Shown one piece after another: positions 10,645 to 22,089 of a DNA stretch of 42,436 nt. Numbering within the stretch: the stretch's first letter is position 1; every line of letters begins with the position of its first letter. The notes beneath the pieces were generated by a model. The model was not told the DNA's origin. It saw only the letters and a program-made list of their open reading frames with translations, and ran no database searches. Source of the stretch: Lactarius indigo (Eukaryota; Basidiomycota; Agaricomycetes; Russulales; Russulaceae); contig JAFKAC010000260.1 in the NCBI GenBank assembly GCA_025766275.1, forward strand, positions 1 through 42,436, read 5' to 3'. The translations under genes and the position numbers were made by a program.

Positions 10645-12584
10645 TAAATCCTTAACTACGTCTTTGATTTTTCGTTCGTTTTTTTCTAACCGCTTTTCTT
10701 CCACGACATCACCGTATGGCAGCGCACACTGTTATCTATTTTTCGTGCGCACTCTCTTGACTTGATAACATATATTTTCACGCCATAGCGCTCCAGATTC
10801 TTCGCTCTCGTGGGGCGTTCGTATGTTAGCATAAGATTGCCCCCATCGCTATTATTCCTCCAATCTGTATTACGAGTAGTTATGCCCTGTGATCATGACC
10901 TTTGAATTCATGTACTTATGGTTGGCCACATGCATACCTTTGGCAGGACGAGACACGGACGAAACAATTAGACAAGAAAGGGAGCCGCTGACCCTTCAAA
11001 AAAAATGTCCTGAGCCAAAGTTGCACGAGCGTACGGCCTCCCACCGGCCAATTAACGGGATTTACACCTCAAACTCAGCGCTAGAAGCTCGAAAACAGGC
11101 GCTTTGTTGTCGGGTACAGTAGTTGGGTGACACGAGAAGCGCCCTTGGCTCGCTGAGCCATCGCCGGAAGGGGACTGGACTGGTAGTATTGGAGCCACAT
11201 GGGAGCACTGCGTGAAAATTGCACGGGTCGCGTCAGCTGACACTGTAATGACGTGGCTCCTCACGTGTCCTGCAGCATACCTGCGTGAGACTCCCAGAAA
11301 ATTCCATCACCAAGCGGCGCGGACGAAGTCGATCCCCCAGACGAGTCCAAGGGTTACTCGTTACTTCGTGTTTTTACCTACTCTCTCATTTGATTTGGAT
11401 ACATTTACCTTCCGGAGCATGTACATTCCCCTCCCCCCTCTCTCTTACACCTCTCTCTTACACGACTCTCCGTGACAATAGGAAAAGCCAACAGGATAGA
11501 ACTCATATACGACTCCATGGCAAAGGCCACTGCAAACAAATCGAGTACATCGTTCTGAAACTCCCGGCTGTAGATCCGGAGGGGGTCCAGGTACGCGCGC
11601 GCCAGGCGCCACCATAATCGTCCCCTGGTTTGGCTTAGCATCTGTGGTGGAGATAGCTATGCGCCTCACGACGCTCGAGGATATACAGCGCGCAAATTAG
11701 GAGTACTCCGCGACGGTCGATCGAGTCAGCACGTCTTCCTACCTCCCCGCACCCCACCTCGACCCCAACTCCGATGAACGGACGCCACGACGCACAGATT
11801 AGCGGGGCCTGTATATCATCCTAAGTGACGACGAGTGTGCCACGGAAGCGCCAGGAGCCAAACGAACCGAAAAAGGGGGTGTGGCGGCATGCTCCAATCG
11901 CCGGCGGCCAGCAGCGCCTTCTGAGTGCCTGACGCGCGACGCGCTGTTTACGAGCCGTAAAGGGACCCAGTCCTTTACCTGTACATACATCCCACCCAGC
12001 GACACCGTAATCCCCATCGCGAGGGTGCTACTGTAGTAAGTAAACTGTGTTGTTCACGGGGTGTCCGCGCGCGAGCTGTTGACCAGGTGCATCAGGCACA
12101 CTGGGACTCAGAATTATTCTTCCAACCCACTAGCGCACGCCTGAAATTACGGCAACCCCACTGAGCACATGGCCCCTGGCGGGAGAGCCAATCAATTTGG
12201 GCTCGCTCAAAAAAGCTGTGCTATTGGTAGGGTTGCGCTTCCTGCTTCCTTTTGATTTTTGGTCGGCTCGTTTTCGAATGGTTTCGACTCAGAAATTTTC
12301 CTGCCACAATTCTCTGGCGGAAATGGCCCGGGGTTCCAAAAAGCTTTCGGTCTGGCGCTGCCCAACGTGCCTAACGTGTTGGTTTATCGATCGCTAGTCT
12401 TAGTGCAACTCCAGCATCAAATATCTTCTTTTTTGTTTATCGACAAACCGGGAACAAGTGTGTGGATCCGAGTCAGAATAGATACATGTCCTGCTGACAT
12501 CTTCCCAGAGTTCACGTTTCCTTCCAATGACGATGTCACCATCCCGATTCTTCCTTCCGGGCGTCCACTATCAGCGTGTTTGTC

Positions 12585-12815
12585 CTTTTTTCGTGGGTGT
12601 CAGGCTTGCATCTGGCGCCTTCTGGCACAGAGGAATCCAGCATGCAGAGCTTACCGCCCACGCCGATCGAATTTGTGGTCACTCGAGCAAGAACCATTTA
12701 GCTTTTTTTTTTTTTGAACCGTAACCATTTATTATTCCTACCCCGTTGGTGAGCTCCCTCCAAATTTATCCGCGTGTCCTTGTGCGCGTACGGCCAATGG
12801 AAACTTATCAGTCAC
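12585..12815 (-). repeat. Dispersed repeat, copy 1
   Basis: Shares colinear segments with 15700-15895 in the same orientation: the core AGCTTACCGC, then a TTTGTGGT block, GAGCAAG and CCATTTAG, and finally GTGCGCGTACGGCCAATGGA against GTGCGTACGACCAACGGA. On the minus strand both copies start an open frame at an ATG with MVLARVTTN and a following GV.GKL.ML pattern. It could be the remnant of a gene or transposon end; boundaries are approximate. A T14 tract interrupts this copy. Confidence 0.6.
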
Positions 12816-15699
12816 TCCGAAAAGGTATATAATGATATGAAAACGACAGTGAGCAAGGTCAGGCTTCAACAACACGTCATCTTTTCTGTGCCTGAGGTAT
12901 TGCTACACTTCCAGCAGGCGACCCGAAATCCCGAAACCGACAATTCTGCCGAGGCGGAATCAGCCAACACAGGAGAATACTTTAAGAGGTATGTAGGATC
13001 CGGCGATACACGATCGTCATAGCGTTTTGATCACAATCCCCTGTCTTCCGGTGGTTTCAGATCCTTGTTTAATCCCGTCCATGTGATGGTTTTGATCCTA
13101 ATGACCTCGAAAGTGCCACCGAGGTCCGTAAGTGTGTATTGATCTCGTCTGGTTCCCAACGCTACTTGGGGGTCATCTGGTTCCAGTGCTTTGTGGTTCG
13201 TCCTCTCTGCAAGGGAGTCAAATACCCTTCCTACTGCGATGGCTAACTCTCTTGATTTAATTGACCTTTGTGCAATCAACTCCGTTGCAACTAGCGCGGG
13301 TGCTGCGTTTCATAAAGGTTCCTCGAAACTGATGCCGCGCGCACTACTGTTGACCTACGTCTACGATGTCGTAGTTGTGGAGCGGTGGAGTCATGGCTAG
13401 GAAGTTGTCTTGAACTAAGGGCGGAAACCAGATCCTTGGCGACTAAACATTCCTGAACTTGTACCCCGCTGACCTAGCACGACCAACGTGCTAGTACTGT
13501 TCGGAATCTTGAGGCTCATGTGATCCTAACGCAGGGGTCTCGGAGCCGGCAATCAGATCGACAAACCCGACACCGTGGGTCCTATTATGTTTGACGGCGT
13601 ATCCGGATAAGTATTTTGGCCGTGACATTTCAGAGGGCTTCGACTTATCATTATATTGTATCCCAATAGGCTTTTGAGATGCACAACTCGACTTGGGAGG
13701 ACCGGGGCGAGCTCAGATGTATTATCCGGTCTGCTCTTGGATGCGGACAATCTCCGGTTGCGACCATATGGGCGGCTCCATCGTTAGCAAGGAACCTGAG
13801 ACAATCATTCGTGCGTGCTACATCTAGTGTGGTATCCGCTTTTCACACAGGTTGCTAGTCCCAGAAGGGACTCAGGACCTACAAATCACGCCTAAGCAGC
13901 CCAAGCCGGTGGTCCGTCGCTCGTACCAACTAGAAGAGTTTTCCGCCACGGACTTCGCTTTCGTGAGGCATTCGTATCTCGGCCTACGATTTCCTTTTGC
14001 CTTTCCTCCTATCCGTCTTACTAGTAATTATAACCAACATTATGACACGCGAATCCGTGTCGGCTGACTAGATTGTGGGCCAGAACCTGTCAAAATCTTG
14101 AACATTTTCACAATCAATCCATGGACCAAGCGTACGGTCTTCCACTGCCCTATTCACGAACTTGGTCGCCTGACCTCTGCACCCGGGCTTGGCACTGGGG
14201 GGACGACTAAGTAGCCGGGGCTTGAGGCAAATATGCCCCGCCAAAAGAAGCATGAAGAGCGCCCTCATCAGGGGAGCTGTGAGACCGATCCTATCTTATT
14301 CCGAGATTTACGGTACGGCACCGTGCAATGGCAAGCGGCGGAGCATGCGCGGGGCAATTGACACTCCGTGATGGTTACATTGTCGGTGACACTAGTGGCC
14401 CGCCTCTCGTATCAGTGCTGTATCATGCATCACAAAGCTGAAAACCAGAAATTTAAGGTCCGTAACGAGACGCAAAGTTCGGATATAAAAGGAAGTTGAG
14501 TGTGGGAAGAAACACGTGCACGGTGAGTACAGGTGGAATCGTCCTGAGGGTGCCCTGGGAAATGTTGCCTGAGGATGCTCTAATTACAACATGCGTTAGT
14601 TTTTGGCTGCCGGATGGCAGGGCAAATAACAGGATGTAATTGTGTTAATACGAGCACCGTGGGTTGACAGTCGTTGGGCCTGGGGTCGGTTCCGGTTGCA
14701 ACTGAATACCGGTTCTACAGTAGGTCTGGGTCTAGTTACGGATACATGCTGAATCGCGCTCAGGCTGAAGCAAAGCACTTGAGGTTGTCAATCCCTCCAA
14801 GATCAGTTAGCGACAGATTGATCCGCACGCAATGGTACGCAGCCCTGAGTTTCGTCCTTTGGCTATGCTGTAGACTGTGTGTCGTGAACTGGCGGCCCGG
14901 GGTGACATCATGATGACAGTGACAGACAACCTGCAGACAGCCTATGTATACGATAGATCGGTTCTCAATAACCGGTGTGCCAACGCAGTTCAACCTCACC
15001 ATCCCAGGTGCGGCTCAACGCCGAGCACCTGCCGAAAATGGTAGGTCCTCGGGTCAATGCGGCAACTATGCGACGTTCAATTTGAAGTCAGACTCTAGAC
15101 TGCAGGTTCTTACGATATCAGAACTGTGATTGTTTACAGTGGCTACATGGGCATCTAATTGAAAACGTGGTAGTTTTTGGCCAGGACGACCTCAGGACGG
15201 TTTCACTGTCTGGTCGTGTAATAGTCTCTTACGCGGGGCAACGAATCGGAAGGGAGTCTGGGCTGAGAGGCGTTCAGAGGTTTGCCATTGAAGCTGACAT
15301 TTTTGTCGCTCCGTGGGACCTCATCACCCACCCAGAGTAATGCATTGTCACTCTACGACCCGTGGCTGGATTCGCAACTGCGCCGGACAGGCCCCACGTC
15401 TGTAAGTCGTCTGTACCAACTTTTGGCAAGAAAATGGCATGCGTGAGAATTATGCACCACGAGCCTGAGATCCTTAGTGTAGTCTCATCGCCTGAACACA
15501 CACTCGTGCCGTGGTCAACCCGACGTGGCGGGTTAGAGTGATGCGACGCGAGGGCAATCGAGACACAGAAAAAGGAATGGAGCACGTCAGAATAGGCGCA
15601 TTGGTGTAAGGTCACGCACAAAAGAACGACGTGGCCGAGGCGATCGAATGGTGGTGAGCGTGGAGCGGTGTTGGAAGTTCGGAGCTGAACGTCAGCACA

Positions 15700-15895
15700 T
15701 CGTCAATGTATCTTTCCGTGGGTCCATCTAGCACAAAGGAATTCAGCATCCCGAGCTTACCGCTCACACCGACCAAATTTGTGGTTACACGAGCAAGTAC
15801 CATTTAGTGCTTCCACTCTGTTAGGGAGTTTCCACTAAACTTATGTACTCGTGTGACCTTGCGTGCGTACGACCAACGGAAACTTACAATAGTGG
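15700..15895 (-). repeat. Dispersed repeat, copy 2
   Basis: Second copy of the repeat at 12585-12815. Its minus-strand frame from ATG near 15803 reads MVLARVTTNLVGVSGKLGML and stays open to about 15612. Copy 1 diverges and stops after about 60 codons. Boundaries are approximate. Confidence 0.6.
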
Positions 15896-16139
15896 GCTCT
15901 TCGCCTCCGGGAGTGCAGGGAAATTCTATGCAAGTGGGATTTTTAGCAACGGCAGGTTCAATGAGTTGACCAGGGGGAGTCCCAGCTAGTACTTGACTAG
16001 AAGGACAAGCTGCGAATTCATCTTCAATTCTGAGAAAGTCCCAAACATGTCCTACATCGTTTGTCGCGCAACCTCCAACGCATATAGTCTGTGAAGAGCC
16101 ATTTTGGTGATACAGGCAGAGCTGAGTATCAGGCCATGT

Positions 16140-16670
16140 AACCTTTAATTATGTCAATGATTTCCTGGAGTGCAGACCAAGAAGCGTCGGATGTAATATT
16201 CGGGTTCCAACAGTTTGGGTCAGCAAATGGCAGCTTTTTTCAGGATGTACTGGGGGTAGCCGCCGCCTACAAAAAGTATCAACTATATGAAGCAAGGGTA
16301 GACTGTGGTACGTACCCAGATAAATGGTTGATTCCTTTTGGATATTATAATCATAGAGTGAGTAGCCGTCCTCAAGCTGCTTCCCAGCAAAAATAAGTGT
16401 AAGTGTGACCAATGCCACGAAGGTCTTGATGAGAATATCATGAATATACGTCGTTGAATGACGGTGATCCTATAATATAATCAGTGACAATGATTTTCGA
16501 CCAGGCAATCTTGAAAAAACTTTCCTTTTCTTTGATCTTATCCCTAAGAGCATTGGTAGTTTCAGAGGACTCAACCTCCAGAGTAATGACCTTCCGTCCG
16601 AAGTCTCCACAATGATCTGTATTGTGATGACGGTGGAAAATTGTTGCCGCGACTCAAGCTTTTCTAGGGG
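16140..16670 (-). pseudogene. Decayed ubiquitin-like gene, relic 1
   Basis: On the minus strand ubiquitin is recognisable in two pieces. The first (about 16625-16525) reads IQIIVETSDGR, then after a one-base shift ITLEVESSETTNALRDKIKE, matching ubiquitin's first half. The second (about 16395-16318) reads [19 protein letters not shown] and then [10 protein letters not shown], matching the second half. The roughly 120 bases between may be an old intron. The ubiquitin C-terminal LRGG is not intact, but a GGG occurs after a possible intron. A tail follows ([19 protein letters not shown], 16225-16165) that recurs at 34985-35515. The shift near 16590 and the missing IPPDQQ segment argue for a pseudogene, though a strongly diverged UBL gene with odd splicing is not excluded. 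It lies downstream of the makorin gene on the same strand. Confidence 0.7.
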
Positions 16671-16889
16671 ACGAGATAGAGAGCTTAGGAGAGACCGCAG
16701 AAGAGTACACCAAGGCAAAACAAGAGAAAACAACAACCTCGGTACGTGAGTGATTTATACATTACAAAACCAAATGCACAACGTATCAGCATCGACACTA
16801 GGAACGACTTGCACGTTGTAAGGCAAGGCATATCGCCTACGATACGAATCCACTTATTCCCCATCTCCTCCAGCGCTCGGCATTCTGTC

Positions 16890-18771
16890 TTACAGACTAC
16901 GAACAGCAAGCGGAGAGCTCCCCCGCTTCACCGCCGAACAGCTCCAGACCACACGCCCTCGTCCATCTGTCATGAATGGAGGCTCCGGGCGTCGCGTGTC
17001 GCGTGTTCCCCCAGAAAGCGGCTCTCCTGCTGGCGACGGGACGCCAGTAGCTGCACCTACTTCGGCCAAAGGTACTTCGGATAGTAAGGGCTGAGTAGAT
17101 TGCAGGGAGTCGGATCCCCCGATGTCCCTCAGAGATGAAACTGGTGGAGTCGGCAGAGGGTTGTCGTCGTGAGGACCAGCCGTCCCAGGAAGACTGCACG
17201 CATCGAAAAGGGGGAGTGGGAATGGCGAGGGCGAGTGAGGAGGTGACGCCGTATCTGAGATCGCTGCGGATTGATTGGCAGGCTGCGGAAGGCGGCTATC
17301 TTGATATGAATCCGGCAGTGAGCAAGTGCTGACAGGGTCCAGGAAATCAGGCTCCGTGTCTGAATCAGTGGCTAGTAGAGAGGGCAGGGAGCCCACAGAA
17401 AGTGGACTGGGTGGAATAGAGGGAAGGATAGGATCATCGTGCAATTGTGTGTCGTGCAGAGTTGGAATGTGACTTGGCTCCGGCACTAGTGGAGGGTCGT
17501 GAAGTGTAGAGAGAAGGAGGGTGGGCGGAGAAGAGAAAACTGTGGGTACTGGTTCGGGTGTTGGTGCGTCAGGATTAAGTTCTGGAGCGCTGATCTGGCG
17601 GTTTTAGTGCGTAGGCTTGTCAGCGTTTACAATGGAAGAAAGGTGTAAGAGTGGCCGAACGCATACCATGCTGGGTACTGTGAAGAACATAGTGACATCA
17701 CTTTCGGAATCACTGTCGTGGTGCTCCAACTCCGCGTCTTCGTCGAACGCTGGATCATCAGGTAATCCCACCTCTGAGGGCTCACGGGAGGCAAATATGG
17801 CACGGATGTTACGGATGTACTCATAGAGCGAACGATTCACGGCTGCACTATTGAAAATTCCACGCATGCGGACACGCTGCTGCTGTTGATGATTGATAGG
17901 CGCCCAGTCAAAGCCCGAAGTGGACGTACTGGCATAAGAAAGTCGGCCCCTTTGTTGAAAATATAGGGTGTACCGTCTTCGTTTTGATGTTGGTACATGC
18001 AGTCGCGGCCAAAGGGGCAATAACGGGAATCCGAGTTCGACGCGGTAAAGTATCTGTTACCGATTGTCAAAGCGAGCATGTGATTATAGTAGGGAAGACT
18101 GACTTGCAAGGAATCCGTTGGAGACTTGCTTTGTATCGTTCCAAGGCGGCTGTCTTTCCGGGGTGACCACTGGGGTAGAAGTGACTGGAGGGTATGACAA
18201 ATTTGGACAGAGTGCGGCAGTAAGGACATTTCTTGTGCAAACGGGAAAAAGTAACGTCCTCGCCACTACTTTCCTGCCCACGCCAATTCCGAATGCACTA
18301 CAGGGATATGGATTAGCGCAGGATATGTTGCGACCACGCGTGTAACATCATACATCAATGCAGAATACGTGGCTACAATCAGCTGGAGGGTGGGCAATCA
18401 TCAGCTTTAAACAAAACCACGAATGGGGTTCGAACCAAGCAGGCCAAAGATGACGGGTTCCTCCATACAAATCGCGCAGATTAGAGCCTCATCAGGAGCG
18501 GTGGCTAGGTCGGCAGGGAGAACGTGTCTGAACCAACACTTTTCACCCCTTTTGCAATAGCCTGAAGGTATCGAGTTAGCAAAAGGAGATGGCAGACGAT
18601 GCGTGGCCGCGTACCAGCTGCGAAATACCTGCAGGTCTTGTTCTTGTCAAAAGGAGTGATGTTCTCGTGTTCGCCGTGCTGGAACTTGCACTTGTTGCCG
18701 GCAAAACAACCCCTCGGGGTGCTATAATACCTACAAATCCCCCTCGATTTTGAAGTCACGGGCCGTTCCAT
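16890..18771 (-). CDS. MKRN: Makorin-like RING/C3H E3 ubiquitin ligase
   Basis: Seven exons: 18771-18615, 18561-18436, 18382-18354, 18297-18104, 18053-17930, 17882-17667, 17594-16890; 516 residues. Makorins attach ubiquitin to targets and bind RNA through CCCH fingers. C3H-1: C13, C22, C28, H32. C3H-2: C47, C55, C61, H65. RING: C81, C84, C97, H99, C102, C105, C128, C131 (CAICMEEP...CSHVFC...CPYC). A third CCCH (CPFGRDCMYQH) follows the RING, the makorin order. Exon 7 adds about 230 residues rich in Ser/Pro, ending with PPFMTDGRGRVVWS before a basic end. The acceptor of exon 6 could shift by three bases. A degraded copy of part of exon 7 lies at 37113-37515. Divergent from HFI1 with 118 bases between. 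Confidence 0.9.
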
Positions 18772-18889
18772 GGCAGTTCAAGTCATAGTCGTCGTGGTTG
18801 GGGACAAGTGCCGCTACGGAATAAGCGCCCGCAGCTGTCGCGATGAGATCAGAACTCCGCACTTGCCTACCCTTGCCTACCTTTGACTC
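18772..18889. promoter_or_regulatory. Bidirectional promoter between makorin and HFI1
   Basis: A 118-base spacer between two divergent ATGs. I see neither a TATA box nor the TCACGTG element found in the other compact promoters of this window. Confidence 0.45.
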
Positions 18890-20000
18890 ATGTCCCTCGA
18901 GTCGACAACGACTATAAAAGCAAAACTCGCTGCGGGGCTTGGCCCAAAGGCACCCAGATATTGGTCTTTATTGCAATCTTTCTTGGCTGCAACCATCTCC
19001 AGAACAGAATTCGACGAACAGATCCGCGAGTGCGTGGACACCTCTCCTCTTGGTACCTAATAATCTCCAAACATGATGTACGGCCATGCTAACCATCAGC
19101 CATAGTTCAACTTCACAATGCTCTCATTATCTCCATCTTCGACCCTTCCACTCATTTAGTAGCAGCTCTTACACCACCGCCCGATCCCCCCAAAGGACCT
19201 CCCCGCAAACGTCGGCGGCTCTTGCCCTATCAGGGACCGGATCCTGACGAACCCCTAACTCTGAGGTCAACCAGGCTTAAACGATGGGTAGTTGGTATTG
19301 GACGTCGCGAACGAGATCGTATCCGGAACCTCAAACCCGTTGCTTTGTCCGCGAAGCGATCGCCCCGGCCGGAAGTCGATGAGATTGCCAACGAACGCGG
19401 AGTGCAACTACTACCAGAGCGTGGAGGTGTGTCTCCCATGGTCCTCGAAAATTATCTTCTCATCACGTCTACTTAGAGCTTCCCGGGAGCCGACCTGCGA
19501 TCCATTTGACGTCGTCTGAGCGGGGCTTCACTCTGCAGCACATCACCGATAGGCTCAATCTCATTTGCGCTCAACATAACCTTGGTTCGCCCTCCAAGAG
19601 CGTGGCATCTCTTATGTCCTTGGCATTTGAGGTGCGAACTTGATATGCTCGCACCCTTGATTTGTCTAACTGTGAGCAGGCCAAACTCAAGTCTCTTATC
19701 ATGCAAGCTCTCGCCATGACCACAGCCTCTCATTCTATCTCGTCTATCCATCCTTCCGCACCGCATTCATCAGGCCATCAACTTTCTGCGTCTGCATTCG
19801 ATACCCTGTTTACAATATCCCCCTCTGTCCTTCCTAACCGGTCCGCTACTGCTACACGCTTGGCCCTTGGAGAGAACGAGTCTCGTGAGGACCAGATTCT
19901 TGCCAACGAAAACCGTGAGCCTAGCGATCCACGGTGGCAAATGCTTGCTCTGCTGCGGGAGCGTAGTTCGGTGAACGAAGTTGCTAGCGCTCGAAAATAG
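18890..20000 (+). CDS. HFI1: SAGA coactivator subunit Hfi1/Ada1
   Basis: Four exons: 18890-19052, 19106-19426, 19477-19631, 19680-20000; introns 48-53 bases; 319 residues. Ada1/Hfi1 is a core architectural subunit of SAGA that pairs with Taf12 through a histone-fold segment. Seen here: an N-terminal helix region (KAPRYWSLLQSFLAATISR, EFDEQIRECV), a basic PRKRRR patch, a GRRERDRIRNLKP motif, then the conserved block LQHITDRLNLICAQHNLG and SVASLMSLAFEAKLKSLIMQ typical of the SAGA-Tad1 family. The C-terminal DPRWQMLALLRERSSV is family-like. Size is close to other basidiomycete members. TAF10, another subunit shared by SAGA and TFIID, lies 2 kb away, which may be coincidence. All phases close. 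Confidence 0.85.
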
Positions 20001-20344
20001 AATATCATGTACATTCACGTCTCGGCGTCTCTGTTTCCGTTATATACCACCCCGATAACGACCCACGGCAATGATATGATTGGCGCAGAAATCTGGTGAA
20101 ATACTGTAAAGGCGCGGCGACCTCGTATCATATCCACCGTGCGTGGGTATCGTTTTGATGCGGCTACCCGGACCTCCAAGTCCAGCCTGAGCAAGAGGCA
20201 AAGAACGGTGACAGTCTGCTCAGACTGTAGCAGAATCGTGCCAACTCCCTCGGACAGTGCTCGGGTCTTATATCGGTCACTCACAATACTCAGTATTCCT
20301 GCAACTTTGCTACTACGGACCTGGTATCGATCGTTTGATTGTGT
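20001..20344. other. Intergenic, 344 bases
   Basis: Contains the HFI1 3' end and the promoter of the oxidoreductase gene. An imperfect dyad around 20214-20232 (AGTCTGCTCAGACTG) is the only structure I notice. Confidence 0.4.
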
Positions 20345-21896
20345 TATGACCACCCAACAACCGCTTGTCTTTCGCTGGGGTATCATCTCCACGGGTAAGA
20401 TATCAACGGCATTTGTAAAGGTAAGCGAAAGCGAACAAGTTCTGTCTGACGCCAGTCCTCACGGTCGTTATCACGTTCCCCTGCGCAGGATATCTTGCTC
20501 GATCCCAAGACGTAGGGCTTCCTAGAGCTAACTGCGTATCTGCGACGCCTATACATTTTTCATAGACGAGGTGTTCAAGATATCGTTCACAAAGTAACAG
20601 CCGTTGGCTCGCGCAATATCGAAAGCGCAAGTTCGTTCGTAGACAAGCTAATCGATGCCAATGAATGTACAAAGGTTTACGGCAATTACTCCGGGGTTTA
20701 TAATGATCCTGTATGTGGTATCAGGCTACCTTTGAATATAATTGAACGTCACGTTGCCCACTGCAGGAGGTTGACGTCGTCTACATTGGTCCGTTGAGTC
20801 CATGAATCCGATCCATATGACTTCCCGATGCACCGCGACCACCCTGCAGGTACCCCCCATACCTTCCATTACCAGAACGCCGTAGATGCAATCAAAGCTA
20901 GAAAGCACGTCCTCGTGGAAAAGCCAGCAACGACCAGCGCGGATGAGTTCCGTTCGTTGGTCGATCTCGCGGCGAAGCACGGGGTCTTTCTAATGGAGGC
21001 TATGTGGACTCGATTCCAACCAATTGCGCTGGCCGTCAAACGCGTCATCGACGAAGGCCGCATCGGTGCACCTGTCCTCGTCCATGCGGATCTGTCGGGC
21101 GATTTCGACATAGAAAGTGGGCACCCTTTGGCCATCAGCCCGACTTCGCATCCTTAAGTTTGCTTATACAGATCTGCCATTGACACACCGCATCCTCGAT
21201 CCAAAGCTCGGCGGCGGTGCGATCTTGGACTTGTAAGTCGCTTCGTAACCTGTGCTCGATTTGTCCCTCAATCAGTGATCGTTCAGGGGACCCTACCCTC
21301 TTGTTTGGGTATGTCAGGATTGCTGGCGAATTGGTCCTTGTTCAACGTTATATCGTGTAGGCCATCATCGCACTCTACGAACACCCTGCAAATAGACGGC
21401 TCAAACCCGTTGTCTCTAGCTCCATGATCAAGACCCCACTCACCGGTGTGGACCGCAGCACTTGCTTCATGCTCAACTTCCATGAGCTTGCTGCTCAAGC
21501 ACAACTCTCGTGCAATATAAACGTGCCTTCACAAAGCATCAGCGCAACGCTCCGCTTTCGCAATGGAAATATCCTGATCCCGGAGCCACTGTACCGTCCG
21601 AAATGGTACACCGTGCAGTACTTTGACAAGCCGGGTAGTGGCAAGGTGCAACACGTGGAAACCACCCACTTTGAAGTTCTCGGAGGTGGATGGCACTTCC
21701 AAGCAGACGAGGTTGCCCGTTGCGTACGCGATGGGAAATTGGAAAGCTCAGTATGGGGACACGATAAGACGTTATTGGAGATGGAAATATTTGATGAGGT
21801 TCGTGTGCATTATGACATTACTCCAGCCTTTCTTTTTCTCACTGTCGCCAACAGGTTCGTCGCCAGGGTGGATATGGGCTCGAAGAGTCTATATAA
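20345..21896 (+). CDS. Gfo/Idh/MocA oxidoreductase, dihydrodiol/D-xylose dehydrogenase-like
   Basis: Nine exons: 20345-20419, 20489-20511, 20566-20710, 20767-20788, 20850-21116, 21172-21232, 21287-21308, 21361-21798, 21855-21896; 364 residues, the usual family length. The N-terminal Rossmann fold shows FRWGIISTGKIS, and exon 4 to 5 gives VDVVYIGTPHTFHYQNA. The EKP motif (HVLVEKPATTSADEF) carries the lysine typical of this superfamily. A C-terminal alpha/beta domain contains LGGGAILDLGPYPLVWAI and GGGWHFQADEVARCV. Members use NADP to oxidise trans-dihydrodiols or D-xylose; the exact substrate cannot be read from sequence. Three exons are only 22-23 bases long. It is convergent with TAF10 (193 bases between stops). 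Confidence 0.9.
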
Positions 21897-22089
21897 GTTA
21901 GAAGAGGAGAGTTTGAAGCGAATCATATGAGTCCAGAAAAGTCGATCACTCATAATCTCCTGTCTGTACACATATATCTCCAACGTCAGTTGGCAGAACA
22001 TTGATGCATATTCAACAAATGACAATTAAAAGTACAAGTAGAGCAAAACTTAGTCCATTGCACTCACGACCAGTAAGTACTTTCAAGGT

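Larger units (their letters stand above)
10645..16139. other. Gene-poor block of 5.5 kb
   Basis: I find no spliceable gene with a known domain. It holds two copies of a dispersed repeat (12585-12815 and 15700-15895, listed separately), a 14-base T tract near 12702, and a CpG-rich stretch near 11770-12090. Small ORFs (12259-12717 plus; 14068-14268 minus, with a hydrophobic start) have no supporting evidence. Confidence 0.5.

Noticed and set aside
11700..12090. CpG-rich stretch as a possible promoter or rDNA fragment
   Set aside because: No rRNA-like conserved segments and no gene follows on either strand.
12259..12717. 152-codon plus-strand ORF
   Set aside because: No domain or splice-supported extension; it overlaps the dispersed repeat, whose conserved frame is on the other strand, and ends in a T tract.
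14068..14268. Short minus-strand ORF with a hydrophobic start, possible small secreted protein
   Set aside because: Only 66 residues, the hydrophobic stretch is weak and interrupted by basic residues, and no promoter or homologue is evident.
18360..18440. GGTTCGAACC resembling a tRNA T-loop
   Set aside because: It falls at an exon/intron junction of the makorin gene and no acceptor, D or anticodon stem can be formed around it.
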